From the NCBI GenBank assembly GCA_009363875.1, contig CM018683.1, positions 42,182,804 to 42,246,803 of the forward strand: DNA of 64,000 nucleotides. Reading direction: 5' to 3'. The notes below the pieces were generated by a model. That model searched no databases, was not told where the DNA came from, and was given only the letters and a program-made list of their open reading frames with translations. This document shows positions 1-11,350 of the stretch, piece after piece; the first letter of the stretch is position 1, and every line of letters begins with the position of its first letter. Source of the DNA: Mikania micrantha. Lineage: Eukaryota; Streptophyta; Magnoliopsida; Asterales; Asteraceae. The position numbers and the translations under genes are program-made.

Positions 1-1821
1 TCGAAACTCTACTTGACGTTCTAGTGGAAGACCCGGCAAATCATCTGGAAATACTTCTGGGAAGTCTCTGATTACAGGCACGTCTTCAATTTTCTTTCCT
101 TTCTCTTTCTTCTCTACAATATGAGCTAAGAATGCAATACATTTCTTCCTAAGGTACTTGTGTGCTTTCGTGCATGACATAAGCTTAAGACCTTTGCTAG
201 AAGTTTCTCCAAATACTCTTAAAGTTTCACCCTCAGGTAAGGGGATACGTATGTATTTCTCATGGCAAACTATCTCCGCTTTGTGGGTGGCTAACCAATC
301 CATGCCTATGATAACATCAAAGCTACCAAGATGCATAGGTATAAGATCAATCGGGAAAACGTGATCATTTAAGTTCATAGTACATCCAATAATAATAGTG
401 TCAATATCAATAGTGTTTCCATCAGCCACCTCCACATTAAACAATTTATCTAAGTATGTACGTGTTCTACCAAGCAAGAATTCAAAATCATATGAAACAA
501 AACTCCTATCGGCACCAGAATCAAATAAGACAGATGCATAAGAGTTGTTGATCAGAAATGTACCATTGACCACATCCTGGTTGGTTTGAGCAGCCGGAGC
601 ATTCAGTTGAAACGCTCTGCCTCTTGCCACCCGTTGATTGTTTCCTGTCAGTCTCGGGCATTGATTTCTGAAATGGCCCACTTCGCCACACTCATAACAG
701 GCTCTTGCCTGTGCAGGTGGTACCTGGCGAATGGGTACAGCCGGTATTGGTTGTGCATGTGGAGCAGGCAGTGCAAGCGGTGCTTGTTGCATCCTTTGTG
801 CTTGCGGTGCACTCCTACAGACATTTGCATAATGACCATACTTGCCACAGTTGTTGCAGACGCGACATGGGAAGTTAGGTGCGTGATGATATCGGCAGGT
901 ATTACATTGCGGAGTAACTCCAACATAATTCCTGGCAGTAGTGTTGTTTGATGATTGCTGCACAGACTTTGCAGCAGGAGCAGTGACCATGAAGTTCCTG
1001 GTCTTCCTCTTTTTGTTGCTGCTTTTGGATGAACTGGCAGCTTCAGACTTGACTTCAGTTTTTGTTTCCTTTGTATCAGTCTTCACCTCAGTCTTCTTCG
1101 TTCCCTTCCTTGTAAGTGTTCCATTCTTCACATGATTGTCAGTAAGAGTTGCAGATAAACAGATAGCAGCTTCCAACGTTTTGGGATTGCTCCCATAAAC
1201 AGTATCCTGAATCTGCATCGGCAGCCCGCCGATATATTTCTCAATCGTTCTCTCCAATGGTGTCACCAGATGAGGCACCAGCAGACTATACTCGTGGAAA
1301 CGAGTATTGTAGATGACATTCTCTCCACTGTCTTGCTTGAGTTCCCAAAACTCAGTCTCAAGCTTCCTCATCTCGCTACGAGGACAGAATTCAGTGGTCA
1401 TTAAGTTCTTGACCTCTGTCCATGTCAGTGCTAGGGCGGCATCAACTCCCCTAGTTCGCTTTTCCCCATTCCACCAAGTTAGTGCTCTCTTTTGGAAAAC
1501 ACTGGTGGCGTAGCGCACTTTCAAATTATCGAGGCAATCACTGTTGATGAAGGTATTCTCCATGCTCTCAAACCACTGCAGTAGACCAGTGGCAGTCTCA
1601 GATCCCGTAAACTTCAATGGATTACAGGAGTTGAAGTGTTTGAATGTGCAAGTTGGTGGGTTTGCACCACCTCTGTTCTGAATGAGAGATTGATTGGCTT
1701 GAGTCAGTTGATTCACCAATCCATAAATAAGTGTTGCTAACTCTTGTATGCCGGAGTTGGCATTATTGTTGTTAGCATCCCCATTGTTCGAGTCATCTTC
1801 GTTGTGACGGCGCGGCAGCAT
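1..1821 (-). CDS. Ty3/gypsy gag-pol polyprotein, 5' part, runs off window
   Basis: Read on the minus strand, an ATG at 1821 opens 607 codons without a stop to the window edge. The N-terminal half is a retrotransposon gag domain with a Trp-Trp pair at about residues 116-117. Two CCHC zinc knuckles follow: CNNCGKYGHYANVC near 321-334 and CYECGEVGHFRNQC near 375-388. An aspartic protease site DSGAD sits at 434-438. The last codons give the conserved segment FPDDLPGLP just before the reverse transcriptase. This order is gag-protease-RT of a gypsy element; the DLPGLP segment is common in plant chromovirus-type elements, so that subgroup is likely but not proved. RT, RNase H and integrase lie outside the window. 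No frameshift is visible, so the copy could be young. The expected LTR and tRNA primer site to the right were not found, because the leader is interrupted by a copia LTR. Confidence 0.93.
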   Translation of the reverse strand, partial: MLPRRHNEDDSNNGDANNNNANSGIQELATLIYGLVNQLTQANQSLIQNRGGANPPTCTFKHFNSCNPLKFTGSETATGLLQWFESMENTFINSDCLDNLKVRYATSVFQKRALTWWNGEKRTRGVDAALALTWTEVKNLMTTEFCPRSEMRKLETEFWELKQDSGENVIYNTRFHEYSLLVPHLVTPLERTIEKYIGGLPMQIQDTVYGSNPKTLEAAICLSATLTDNHVKNGTLTRKGTKKTEVKTDTKETKTEVKSEAASSSKSSNKKRKTRNFMVTAPAAKSVQQSSNNTTARNYVGVTPQCNTCRYHHAPNFPCRVCNNCGKYGHYANVCRSAPQAQRMQQAPLALPAPHAQPIPAVPIRQVPPAQARACYECGEVGHFRNQCPRLTGNNQRVARGRAFQLNAPAAQTNQDVVNGTFLINNSYASVLFDSGADRSFVSYDFEFLLGRTRTYLDKLFNVEVADGNTIDIDTIIIGCTMNLNDHVFPIDLIPMHLGSFDVIIGMDWLATHKAEIVCHEKYIRIPLPEGETLRVFGETSSKGLKLMSCTKAHKYLRKKCIAFLAHIVEKKEKGKKIEDVPVIRDFPEVFPDDLPGLPLERQVEFR

Positions 1822-2174
1822 GTTTCTGAGGAATTAGAAACATGTTACTACCGTTTACAACGTAATTCATACAAACAATGGTTAAATGAGTTCATTTAGA
1901 CAGTTAAGATTCCATATAGGAACTATATTTTTCTCCTATCTGTCATTAAACTCATAAAAATTTTTAAATTTCCTAGAATTATACTAAGTGTCCTAGTTGG
2001 TCATAACTAATATTAACTAACTATTCCTAAGTTTCATACATTCTCCACCCTATACCAACACTGACAACCTCCCGATGCAATGCAACAAGCTTATATATAG
2101 GGCATATGCAGAGGTAGATCGCAATCTCCCCTACACCATCCCACCACCGTTCCATTGCACCACGATTATGCCCT
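1822..2174 (-). other. gypsy leader or LTR-derived sequence
   Basis: This non-coding stretch lies upstream of the gag ATG. At 2088-2150 it carries the module TATATATAGGGCATA followed by a pyrimidine-rich CCCCTACACC and CCCACCACC. The same module recurs in the long LTRs of this window (for example 41868, 44912, 60658 and 63130). That ties the leader to the same broad retroelement group. No primer-binding site was recognised. Confidence 0.5.
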
Positions 2175-3077
2175 TGTTAGCATTTAGGGTGTGTAGAAAA
2201 TCAGTGAACTGAGGAGAGGCTGATTTAACCAGGAACAAGAGCTTTAGATACTTAGTCAAAGCATTTGGTATTTGCTCCCTCTAGGGTTTTGCCCTTAAGT
2301 TATTTTAGTGTTTAGTTTTCTTGTTTTTAAAGAAAAGAGATAACAGAAAACTGTAAGGCAACACAAAGAAGATTCAGAAAAGTATTGTGTTATACAGTTG
2401 ATGTTGGGGTATATATAGCCCCGACATTTAATGTTTCAGGACAAATATAGAACAAAGACAAAACAGATAAGACTGATGACACTATTACAGACACTGTAGC
2501 ATCAGAATAGTACAAGTGTAAAGTCAACTTAGGATCTTCAAAGATCTTGAAGTCTTCCGAGGTTCAGACATTTGTACTGATGCTAAGGAGTTATTCTTTC
2601 AGAAGTTCTTCATAGGAAACTAATTAAAGGAATCAGCTATCCTATCGGAAGCTGAAGAAGGAAACATTTATTCTTTCATCGGAAGCTGATGTAAATACAT
2701 AAGACTTCTGAAGTAATGTTTTTCTTCCGAAGCAGATGTCTTTGGAAGCCTTCCGAAGTAATTGACTTTTATTCTTCAGAAGCAATTGTTCTCTTCCGAT
2801 AGTGTCTTCAGAGGTTTGTCTTTGGATAGAGTCTCCCGAAGCATCTTCTGAAACATCTTCTGAAGTTTTGTCTTCGGAAGCAATTGTCTTTTATTTAGTA
2901 TCTTCCGAAGCCTCTTCTGAAGTTTTGTCTTCGGAAGAAATTGTTCTTTTATTTAATGTCTTTCGAAGCATCTTCTGAAGTTTTGTCTTCGTGTCTTCGG
3001 AAGTTAGTGTCCTGCAACTTTATTCAAATTGATTATTTGAAAGGTGGTTTTGCTTTGTCAGTCCTTATTTTCCAACA
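2175..3077 (-). mobile_element. Ty1/copia-type LTR
   Basis: On the minus strand the sequence begins TGTTGGAAAATAAGG at 3077 and ends GCTAACA at 2175, giving a 903-bp unit with short inverted ends. Just outside the 3077 end, minus-strand AGAGGGAGATT is a polypurine tract of the kind that precedes copia 3' LTRs (often GGGAGATTGTTGG in plants). It is therefore probably the 3' LTR of a minus-strand copia element. A TATA-like GGGGTATATATAGCCCC lies at 2405-2421. Most of 2538-3005 is filled by a palindromic repeat (separate entry). No copia pol and no opposite LTR are visible, and the TSD could not be checked. Confidence 0.65.
2538..3005. repeat. CTTCCGAAG / CTTCGGAAG palindrome cluster
   Basis: Roughly 18 copies of the near-palindrome CTTCCGAAG, or one-base variants such as CTTCTGAAG and CTTCGGAAG, are packed into 470 bp of the copia LTR. 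In the last 170 bp they form about three irregular units of ~58 bp, each with GAAGCATCTTCTGAAG, then GTCTTCGGAAG, then AATTG. Many variants differ by C to T at the CpG, as expected from methylation decay. Confidence 0.8.
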
Positions 3078-3431
3078 ATCTCCCTCTGGACTGATGAAGC
3101 CAAAACCACTTAGCTTTAGAGCCCAATCAATTTCTAGAACATCAGACTCAGTGGGGAAAGTACATGAGAATGGTTCAAATGGGTTCTCAGTACAGCAAAG
3201 GCTTCTTTGTTTATTTAAGCATCAACCACTTTTTGAGAATGGTTTATGTATGAATAATCTCCCTCTAGACTGATGAAGCCAAAACCACTTAGCTTTAGAG
3301 CCCAATCAATTTCTTGAACATCAGACTCAGTGGGGAAAGTACATGAGAATGGTTCAAATGGGGTCTCACTACAGCAAAGGCTTCTTTGTTTATTTAAGCA
3401 TCAGCCACTTTTTGAGAATGGTTTATGTATG
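3077..3431. repeat. tandem duplication ~178 bp with polypurine tract
   Basis: Two tandem copies (3077-3255 and 3256-3431) each begin AATCTCCCTCTRGACTGATG and end with GGTTTATGTATGAAT. A third start, AATCTCCCTCTTTTTGG, follows at 3432. The unit start is the complement of the copia polypurine tract, so the tract is present two to three times next to the LTR. Identity between copies is high by eye. Confidence 0.8.
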
Positions 3432-4240
3432 AATCTCCCTCTTTTTGGCTTTATCAGCCGGGAGGCAAGGCAGGGAAGGAAGAGAGGCAGAAAGAAGTGA
3501 GCTAAATGCTCCTTGAAAGGCAGTGGAAGAAAGGTGGTAGTAGTGAAGGTGGTTGAAGAGTTTGGAAAACCTTCAAATGAAGGTGCCTGCATTGGGTTGG
3601 ATTTGGATTGCAGGACTTTGGTCATTCGTCAATTCCTTAATGTTGTGAACTGATCCGTCCATCATTTTACAGATGTCATCCGAATCCCTGACTTTGAGAG
3701 TCAGTTTTATCATGACTTGAGTCCATCTCAGAGATGTCATAAACCCCTTTTTCTTGGTTCTGGGGATTTCCATCCTTAGTTTAAAAGAAAACTTCATTGG
3801 CTGTTGCCATACCAGGAGTCTTATTGTCTAATCCATTCAGATGAGAATTCATTGGATTTTCATGTGAAATGGATGCTCCTGATATATGATCAAGAGGTCT
3901 AGATGGACTTGACATCCGGATCTCATCCTCTTTTCATAGGTAAGAGATTTGTTAATAGATAGTGGGGGGCTTTTGTAAAGAACAGAGATGTCCCTGGAGA
4001 GAGGACAACCAGCTGAGCTCAGTCTTTGGAGACATGTAGTAAAGTATATGATAGTTAGACTCAACAGTGTGAAACATAGCATAGTATATGTGTGAAATTC
4101 AGTAGAAACTGTGATGACATTGAGCTTGTAACTAGTGTAGCTACAACAGAGCGTGTAATATAGAAACATATGTGTGTTTTGTTATAAACAATGACTGTGA
4201 AACCTTGAAAGTCACACTATACGCTTCCGCAACGACAAGA
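3432..4240. other. non-coding remnant between LTR elements
   Basis: No gene was found. Short open frames on minus have no recognisable domain. The segment from 3432 continues the copia internal remnant. The last ~250 bp probably contain the diverged start of the long LTR that follows, but its TG terminus could not be placed. Confidence 0.4.
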
Positions 4241-4281
4241 GTGTGACAGATGTCGTTACGTGAATGCTAAATCGACGGATT

Positions 4282-4489
4282 ATTCGTATAGGTGACGATC
4301 TGTACGAATACATCTGAAGATTTAACGTTCTGAATGATTTCCAATCAGGAATTCTTGACGATATCGAGCTGGAACAACCTGTTCTTCCGGAATACCCTGA
4401 TTCAAGGCCAAAGAATTTCCTTTAATTAGAAAACTATATTGAAAAGTGTAGTCATCGTCGTATCCGTACGGGTGACGATTCGAACGAAT
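4282..4489 (+). promoter_or_regulatory. paired dyads around GTGACGAT, LTR3
   Basis: 4282-4309 has arms ATTCGTATAGGT and ATCTGTACGAAT around GACG; all 12 positions pair if G-U is allowed. 4462-4489 has arms ATCCGTACGGGT and ATTCGAACGAAT around GACG, with 10 of 12 pairing. The pair lies upstream of the presumed promoter in the sense orientation of this LTR. Confidence 0.7.
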
Positions 4490-5084
4490 ACGCGCGACGA
4501 CTGTACGATTCGATTTAAACTGTAACTTAAATTTTTTTCTGAAAATTTAAAATAAACAGAAGATATTTATTTAATTTACTAGGAATTACCACCTAAAATA
4601 AATTTACAAACTCTAGTTTTAAAACCAAGATGGTTGTCACGAAAACGAAATGAAATCGGCGCTTTTACGCGAAACCGAACGAACCCGAACATAACCGGGT
4701 ATTTTGAAACCATTTATTATGGCATTTAATGCCATTAACACCCCCACCAACCAGCCACCATCACCAAAATTTGTTCACTCTCTCTCTACTTTCTCTCTCT
4801 AAACTCCAAGCTTCATCTCCTTCGTTTCTCCACGAAATCAAGCATTCTTGGTGTCAAAACGACCACTACAACTTGTAGAACACTAAAGTATAGCCGACCT
4901 AAGCTTTGAACCAACTGATTTGAGGTAGATTCAAAGTTCCTTTTCGGTTTTTAGGGTTTTCAAAACCCTTGGATCGACCCATCATCTAGCCGGTTCTAAA
5001 CCATTCCAACACATAGGAATCACACTTTAACACCCAAGAATGAGTTAGGAACAAGTGAGATACCATGAGATGGTCTTAGGATTC

Positions 5085-5420
5085 GATTTGAGTTGGCTGC
5101 ACACCATAGGCTTCGACTGGCCGAATGGCTAGCAGCAGGTAGGCCGAAAGGCCAATGGCCGAAGGAGGCGACTCCCAGGCCGCATGAACCTCCTGCTGGG
5201 CCGAATGGCTTCTAGGCCGAAGGGACACCCTCCCCCATTCGGTCCAAGTCTTCATTCGATCGGTCAGAGCTGGTTCGGATAGCACTTCAGTCGCTCATCA
5301 CCCTCATTCGGCCTAAGCCTTTCGATCGGGCACCTTCTCAGTCGCATGGTTAGCCTAGTTCGGCCAGGTCTTCAGTCGGTCGGCCAAGGCCCTCATTCGG
5401 ATGGGATGATCCTTTCGGTC
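5085..5420 (+). repeat. GGCCGAA / TTCGGCC-rich array in LTR3
   Basis: About 15 short motifs of the type GGCCGAA, TTCGGCC or TTCGGT occur at irregular 12-30 bp spacing. It occupies the same slot, after the CT-rich tract, as the GGTTCG arrays of the other long LTRs, in inverse orientation. Confidence 0.6.
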
Positions 5421-6599
5421 TGATTCATGAGCATGGGTTTCACTTGTGAGGCTAGGGATGCATGCAAGGGTGGGTTAAGTGAAAAGCATGCATGGTGTGT
5501 GTGTGTGTGTGTGTGCATGGGAAGGATATTAGCGTTTCATTTCATACAATCAACCTTGGGTGAATCATTGGACCAAACATAGAGGATAACAAGAAAAGGA
5601 CAATGGGGTTTAATCTAGAATTTACATTTGGTCTATTATACATGAATTTCTTTAAGGAAAAATCATGAATTAGGGTTTTCAAGAATAATGGTTTCCTAAA
5701 TAATGTTGTCATCTAAACATAAATTGAGAATCCGTTGAGAATCAAAACTATAGTCTAAGTAAACAGATGTTGATTTTTAATAACATCTAATACTTAGAAA
5801 TTTCATGAGAACATACAACTACATTAGGTTGTTCTTTTGAACTACCTAGGATGGGTTGCACTCATAATCGATCAAAGGATCATGGAACGATCAAGGACTA
5901 GTAATGGGCCCAAGGTTAATCAAATGGGATTAACCCAAACCCATCATGTTTAATTATATTTCTCTTCAATTAATTAATGTTTTAATAAAAGGAAAGTGAC
6001 TTATAAATATTCTTTAAATTAAAATAAATGATTTCTAATTTAAGAGTTTAACTAAAATGAATTATTTAAAACGTTTTAATTAAAAAGACTTGGAATATAT
6101 TGGACTAGACCTTATGTAAGTAAAGTTTAGATGTGTTTAATTACGGGGTACATGGTATTAATGGGTAATACGTTTAGACTAGTTAGAAGGAATCCTAGAA
6201 ACACATTAGTAAAACAGGACACTTAGTTGCACACCGAGACCAAAACCCTAGATACGACTATTAAAAATACTTATAGTATTCGAATCCTCTTAAAACAACT
6301 CAGGTACTGAAGAAACATAATCTGCAAGTAACGAGCGCGCATTTTGTCGTAAATCAATACAGAGCAACACAGGTGAGTTCATTGCCCCTTTTCTAAACAT
6401 TTTCATTTTCAAACGCGGGGCTGAGAAGCATGCGTAAACCTTTTATTTAAATATGTTTTACGTAAATGCTTTTACTTATTATATGTTTTATATACATGTT
6501 TATAATCCTAGTCTCCTGTCTAGGTAAATTATATGCAGGTTAACTGATGAATTAATTAATTACTCTTATGAGTAATACCATAATTCTAAAACTCTAAAA

Positions 6600-7130
6600 C
6601 AAACACTCATTCTATCAAATTCAAATTCAAAGAATCTAAACTCAATGTGAAATTAAGAGAACTAAAGCTAAAAATCAAATTCAAGGAAATCTAATTCAGT
6701 GTTTGTTCAGTAAAACTAAGGATCATATTCAAGAATCTAAATTCAGTGTGGTAATCATGGAATCATAAGGATCAAAATCAAGGGAATCATATCCGTGTGT
6801 GAATCAAAGAACTAATGAAATCATTAAGATCTAATGGAATCATTAATGATCAAGTTAAGGTGGATGTCAGTTGTATGCAGATCAAGACCACGTGTTAACA
6901 CACGGAAAGTCCCGTCATAAATAGTAGACTCTTGTAGTCAAGCTATATGGGCATAAATCAAACGATGAAACGAAATCAAGACGATCAAAATCAAAGGATA
7001 TCCTAAAGTCCCGACATGTACAGTAGGCCTGAGGGTCAAGCTGATATGGGCACATCATGAAAGTCCCGACACATACAGGTAGACTCATGTGAGTCATGCC
7101 TGATATGGGCCACGTGTGAGACGGTACAAC
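6600..7130. repeat. two tandem arrays in LTR3
   Basis: 6600-6860 holds irregular units of the type GAATCTAAATTCAGTGTG and AATCAAGGAATC. 6895-7130 holds three units around AGTCCCGACAYRTACAG with GTAGACTCATG and TGATATGGGC. Neither unit resembles the arrays in the other LTRs of this window, although they occupy a comparable place. Confidence 0.6.
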
Positions 7131-7344
7131 TTGGACACCACCAACAACTAAGTCTAATTGATTGAATCAAATAAGGCCCAATCATCATGTCTTAGTTGTA
7201 ATTAAATGAATAATTATTTATTTAATTAAGCATTTAATATTATGTTTCTACAAGTGCTATGGGTAATCATGAATACGTGATGAACTCAAGAAATCATTGG
7301 TATTTCAATTTGTGGAAATCAAAATCAAATATGAAGGTGGATGG

Positions 7345-7720
7345 AATGAAACGCTTAATTATCATTAACAACAATATGCTATGTATTCTGGTATGTGGTG
7401 GGACGGTGGCTGGGGCTTGTCCCCTACATATGCCCTATATATAAGCATACTTGATTGGATAGCATAGGTGGTCGTTGATGAGGTTAAGGTTGTCATTTCG
7501 GGGGATCAAGGTAAACAGTTTTCAGGGTAATCAAACGTTATGGATCAATAGTGTGGGATGAAATGCTTAATTATCACCAGGAACAATATATCATGTGGTT
7601 TGGTATGTGGTGGGACGGTGGCTGGGGCTTGTCCCCTACATATGCCCTATATATAAGCATATTGAACTGGATGGTATAGGTGGTTAGTGGTGAGGTTAAG
7701 GTTGTCATCCAAGTGGTTAT
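7345..7720 (+). promoter_or_regulatory. duplicated TATATATAAGC module
   Basis: Two ~150-bp copies, 212 bp apart, contain GGTATGTGGTGGGACGGTGG, CTTGTCCCCTACATATGCCC, TATATATAAGCAT and GGTTAAGGTTGTCAT. The module is found in most long LTRs here, sometimes duplicated. Whether it is the core promoter or only a conserved LTR segment is not settled. Confidence 0.55.
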
Positions 7721-8150
7721 TCAAATTCATTTTTCAATAAAACTACATGAACTCACCAACCATGTGTTGACTTGATCTTTTTCATGACTTCTCAGGTGAC
7801 TAACAGGTCTGAGTTAGAAGTTATGCTTTTGGGACTAGGATACCAGTTAGAGGACCTAGCATTTTGGACCTGCATATTTTTGGAACATCATTTTACAAAT
7901 TATTTTGTATATCTTGTGCACATACAAGATAGAAGATTTATGATGTTGATAGTAGATTTACATTGTTAAATTATGAACAAAACTGATGTAATTTAACTTT
8001 ATAATTATATTTTCATTTAGCAGTTTCTCATTATATATCATGTGCATTGTAAACAATCTGATCATCACGATTATCATTCCCGATATCGCGCCTCGAGACC
8101 ATTCCGCCCGACGGGACACACAATCCGACCCGCCGGCTCGGGTTGTGACA

Positions 8151-8426
8151 ACAGCCATTTACCCAGTTCTAACCACTCCTAGCCCTTCCAATATTCAACC
8201 CCTGATGTTTCTTGAGTTCCCAGACAAGATTTGTGCAAATCCTAAGGTGTTAAAGGGCCCTAAACGGGCTGAGAACACTGTTGTTCGTCAAAACAGCAAC
8301 AACATCACAACAGCCCTTTGAACTTGATTTTTGCCTCAAATTCCAGCTCCAAATCGATTCCCAACTGACCCAAACATCAATCTAACATATTCCTTAGATT
8401 CCTAAGTCGATTTGGTGCAAGTCCTA
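8151..8426 (-). mobile_element. LTR fragment, left of inserted solo LTR
   Basis: This segment is the left flank of the solo LTR at 8427-11345; its last five bases TCCTA (8422-8426) are the left TSD. Removing the insert joins it to 11351. No terminal TG motif was found on its left side, so the start of this older LTR appears lost or unrecognisable. Confidence 0.5.
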
Positions 8427-10605
8427 TGTCACACCCCAAATTTCCATGTGTGGAGTCAATCCACATGGGTGTCACGTGGCCAGAATCACAGCTCATGGTC
8501 ATATAGAACAACTCTATATGCGTTTCAAAATACAATGTTTGTTATAAACACAACCAAACAGTTTTTAAATATAGCAGCGGAAAATTACGTTATAAAGCAG
8601 CAGAATAAAATACGTTTGATAATGCAGCGGAAAATATGATGTCAGACACTACATTGTTTAAAATACATAACAAAAATTATATTGTTTGTTCAAAATGTCA
8701 TGAAATGAAATGCATGTAATCCTGTGCTCAATTCCTTAAGTGCATTTCTGTCCATGTGCAGCTAACCAACTAGTTACCTGAAAATACATGTTTAAAAAGA
8801 AAGTGTCAACACAAAGGTTGGTGAGTTCACATCGTTTGATATACATAGATAATAATCATAAAACATGTGTCATGTTGTTTATTAAAATGTTAGTCCCGAG
8901 CCCTAGGCTCCAAGTGTCAGTGCGTCACTACCGAACTAGACTTATTAGTCCTTCCCTCCGCCATGTCTCGTAACAACATGACAAGATAGGTCGAGATTTC
9001 ACGTGTCCCGACCTCCAGTCAGTATTGTGCCACGTGGGGTTCGTCACACCCAAATATATCTATTCAAACTCACCTCGTTGTTTGTACATTAACGGTAAGA
9101 CTTTGTGAGGGCTTGTTACGATTACAACACTTATGTTTGTCTAATAAACCAGCATACACAATAATGTTTGTAATAGCATATATGTTTGACTCGATTCAAA
9201 AAGTATTCTCCCCCTATTTGAAAAGTTTGTAAAAGAGTTAAAGAGGGGTCGTAAACTCACCTTAGTAATGTTCGGATAAAGATAGCGTAAGCTCCTGCTT
9301 CGTGAACGTTTCGGTCACGGCTACCTATATCGTATAGCTTTCATGAGTTCGTGTAAAGGACCATGTTCGTGTTCGTGCTCGTGTTTGTGCTCAACAACCC
9401 TTGGTTGTTATGTTTGTCCGTGTCGGTCCACATTGACTGTGCTTGTCTGTGTTTGACCGTGTCAAGTCAACAACCCGTTGGTGGACCGTGAGTTGATGGT
9501 AACTCGTGTAACATTCGTGATTGTGATCGTTGTGTGCAAAACGTGCAAATCGCGTTCATGGACAACTTACTATTTATAGTAAGTTTCCATTTGTGGCAAG
9601 TTCTATAACACATAGCGTTCTAAAGGTTCTAGCATGCTTGTTAGTCCTACGTGATCATGCTTGCACATAACACATAGTTGCAAACGATCACAAGTCATTC
9701 TTACTCATTAAAGTTTCCTAAAAAGGAAAGTTTCCATATCTAGCATGACGAACATCAAGATTCATCTAACTTAACATACAAAAATCATATCATATCATGT
9801 GAGGCCATTTAGCACGTTTAGATCATGCATCACATTTCAATATCGAGTTTTCACAAAATAAAGTTACTATAAATAGTAACTATGATAAATACTCATCACA
9901 TGATTATTCTAACATTCCTAAACCATTATCATATCACATAACATCATATTATATCATTAATCATCGTCTAAAAATACTTATTTCACCTAAATCATGACTT
10001 AGCAAGATTTAGGCTATGGTAACTAGGTCCAAGATGACCCGAAAATTTCCTATGCATCATATTATCATAATATCATACCAATGGTAGTTCTATTCACATG
10101 CAAGTCCATAACCTCATCCATTTTACCATGTTGTAACATAAAAGTTACTATAAATAGCAAATATCTCAAATAACTCATTTTTAACTATCTAGATCATACC
10201 AAATCATGCAACACCTTACCAAAATCATTGATAATCATATTTCAATATCCAAAAATTATCAAAATAGTCTTAGATCATACATGCATGTTGGCATCTTAAT
10301 CATCTAAGAACAAATCATGCATTATACATACCCACAATCATCAAGGATCATCACATTTCACCATTTAATCATTCTAGATCATCATTATTCATAGCAAAAT
10401 CAACAAGCCCAGATTCAAACTACTAGAAATTCTTGCTTGTGTTGGTGTGGTGCATGCATGTGGGTTTTAGACCTTGCATGTGTGTGTAATGGGGTGAAAA
10501 ATGTATTTTAGCCATAGGAACTACCTTCAAATGCTTCAAGAGGCTGAGATGATGAGTCCACCAGATTCTAAGCTTCTAGACAACAAGGTTTTTCAGCAAC
10601 AACAA

Positions 10606-10653
<48 letters not shown>

Positions 10654-11345
10654 GCTTCAACAACCTTCCTCCAAGCTTTCTAGTGGCTTCCCCAAGCTTC
10701 AATCTTCAAACCTTGGTGCTTCAATGGCTTCTCAGGGGCAATCCAGGTGGTTTTGGGGAGGATAGAGTCGAGTGGTAGCGTGCTTGGCCGGAGGAAATGA
10801 TGAAAAGTAGTAGAGTTGTAATAATTGTCTTGGTTTTTATAAAGATTTGGCGTCTGGATGTCGTCGCGTACCGCCAAGAGGTTCAAAAATGATCTTGGCG
10901 TACCGTAATGAATTTCGGGATTCAAAATCCCCGCCCATCCTTCGCGTACTGCCATGGGCCTCTCTGGGATCCTTAGCGTACCGCGACGAGTCCCGGAAGA
11001 GCCCAATAAGCCCAATTTCAATGGTTAGCTCGTTTTTCGTCGTTTTCTCGTTTACGAACTTTTGTTCGGCATCGTTTGAACTCTCAAGTTCAATGTTTGA
11101 GCGTTTCGTGAGGTTTCTAGTGTTTAGTTACACGATGTGCTAAACGTTCACCAACATTCGTATTTTCTTAGACACGGGTGTGCGTGTTGCGATAATTCAC
11201 CGAATTATCGTGCTAGTGTCAGTGTTCGTACTGTCATGCCACGTGTCACACTAAATTAAACTAATTCTAGTGCCATGTATACAATTATCAATTAAATGAA
11301 CTTTAATTAAAACAAATGTTGACCTGGATTTTACGGGGTGTCACA
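8427..11345 (-). mobile_element. solo LTR, 2919 bp, TSD TCCTA
   Basis: The element begins TGTCACACCCC at 8427 and ends GGGGTGTCACA at 11345, so its ends are near-perfect inverted repeats. It is flanked by TCCTA at 8422-8426 and 11346-11350. No gag or pol reading frame lies inside, which fits a solo LTR. On minus a TATAAAAACC lies at about 10838-10847, suggesting minus-strand sense. It differs in most of its sequence from the longer LTRs, so it is probably a separate family. Open frames inside, including one with an Asp run, have no homology I can recognise. Confidence 0.85.
10606..10647 (+). repeat. (GAT)14 microsatellite
   Basis: Fourteen uninterrupted GAT triplets lie inside the solo LTR. 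They create an Asp run in a short open frame that is not otherwise gene-like. Confidence 0.95.
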
Positions 11346-11350
11346 TCCTA

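Larger units (their letters stand above)
4241..8150 (+). mobile_element. long gypsy-type LTR, plus orientation (LTR3)
   Basis: The modules of the long LTRs appear here in plus-sense order. Paired dyads lie at 4282-4309 and 4462-4489. A CT-rich tract is at 4776-4800 and a GGCCGAA-rich array at about 5085-5420. Unrelated tandem arrays occupy 6600-6860 and 6895-7130. Two copies of a TATATATAAGC module with GGTGGGACGGTGG follow, 212 bp apart (7431 and 7643). The 3' end GATATCGCGCCTCGAGACC to GGTTGTGACA closes at 8150. The left terminus is uncertain. A GT microsatellite lies at 5494-5515. No internal retroelement gene adjoins the 3' end, so this may be a solo or truncated LTR. Confidence 0.65.

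Noticed and set aside
10501..10683. Short plus-strand frame with a run of Asp
   Set aside because: The Asp run is a (GAT)14 microsatellite inside a solo LTR; no other support for a gene.
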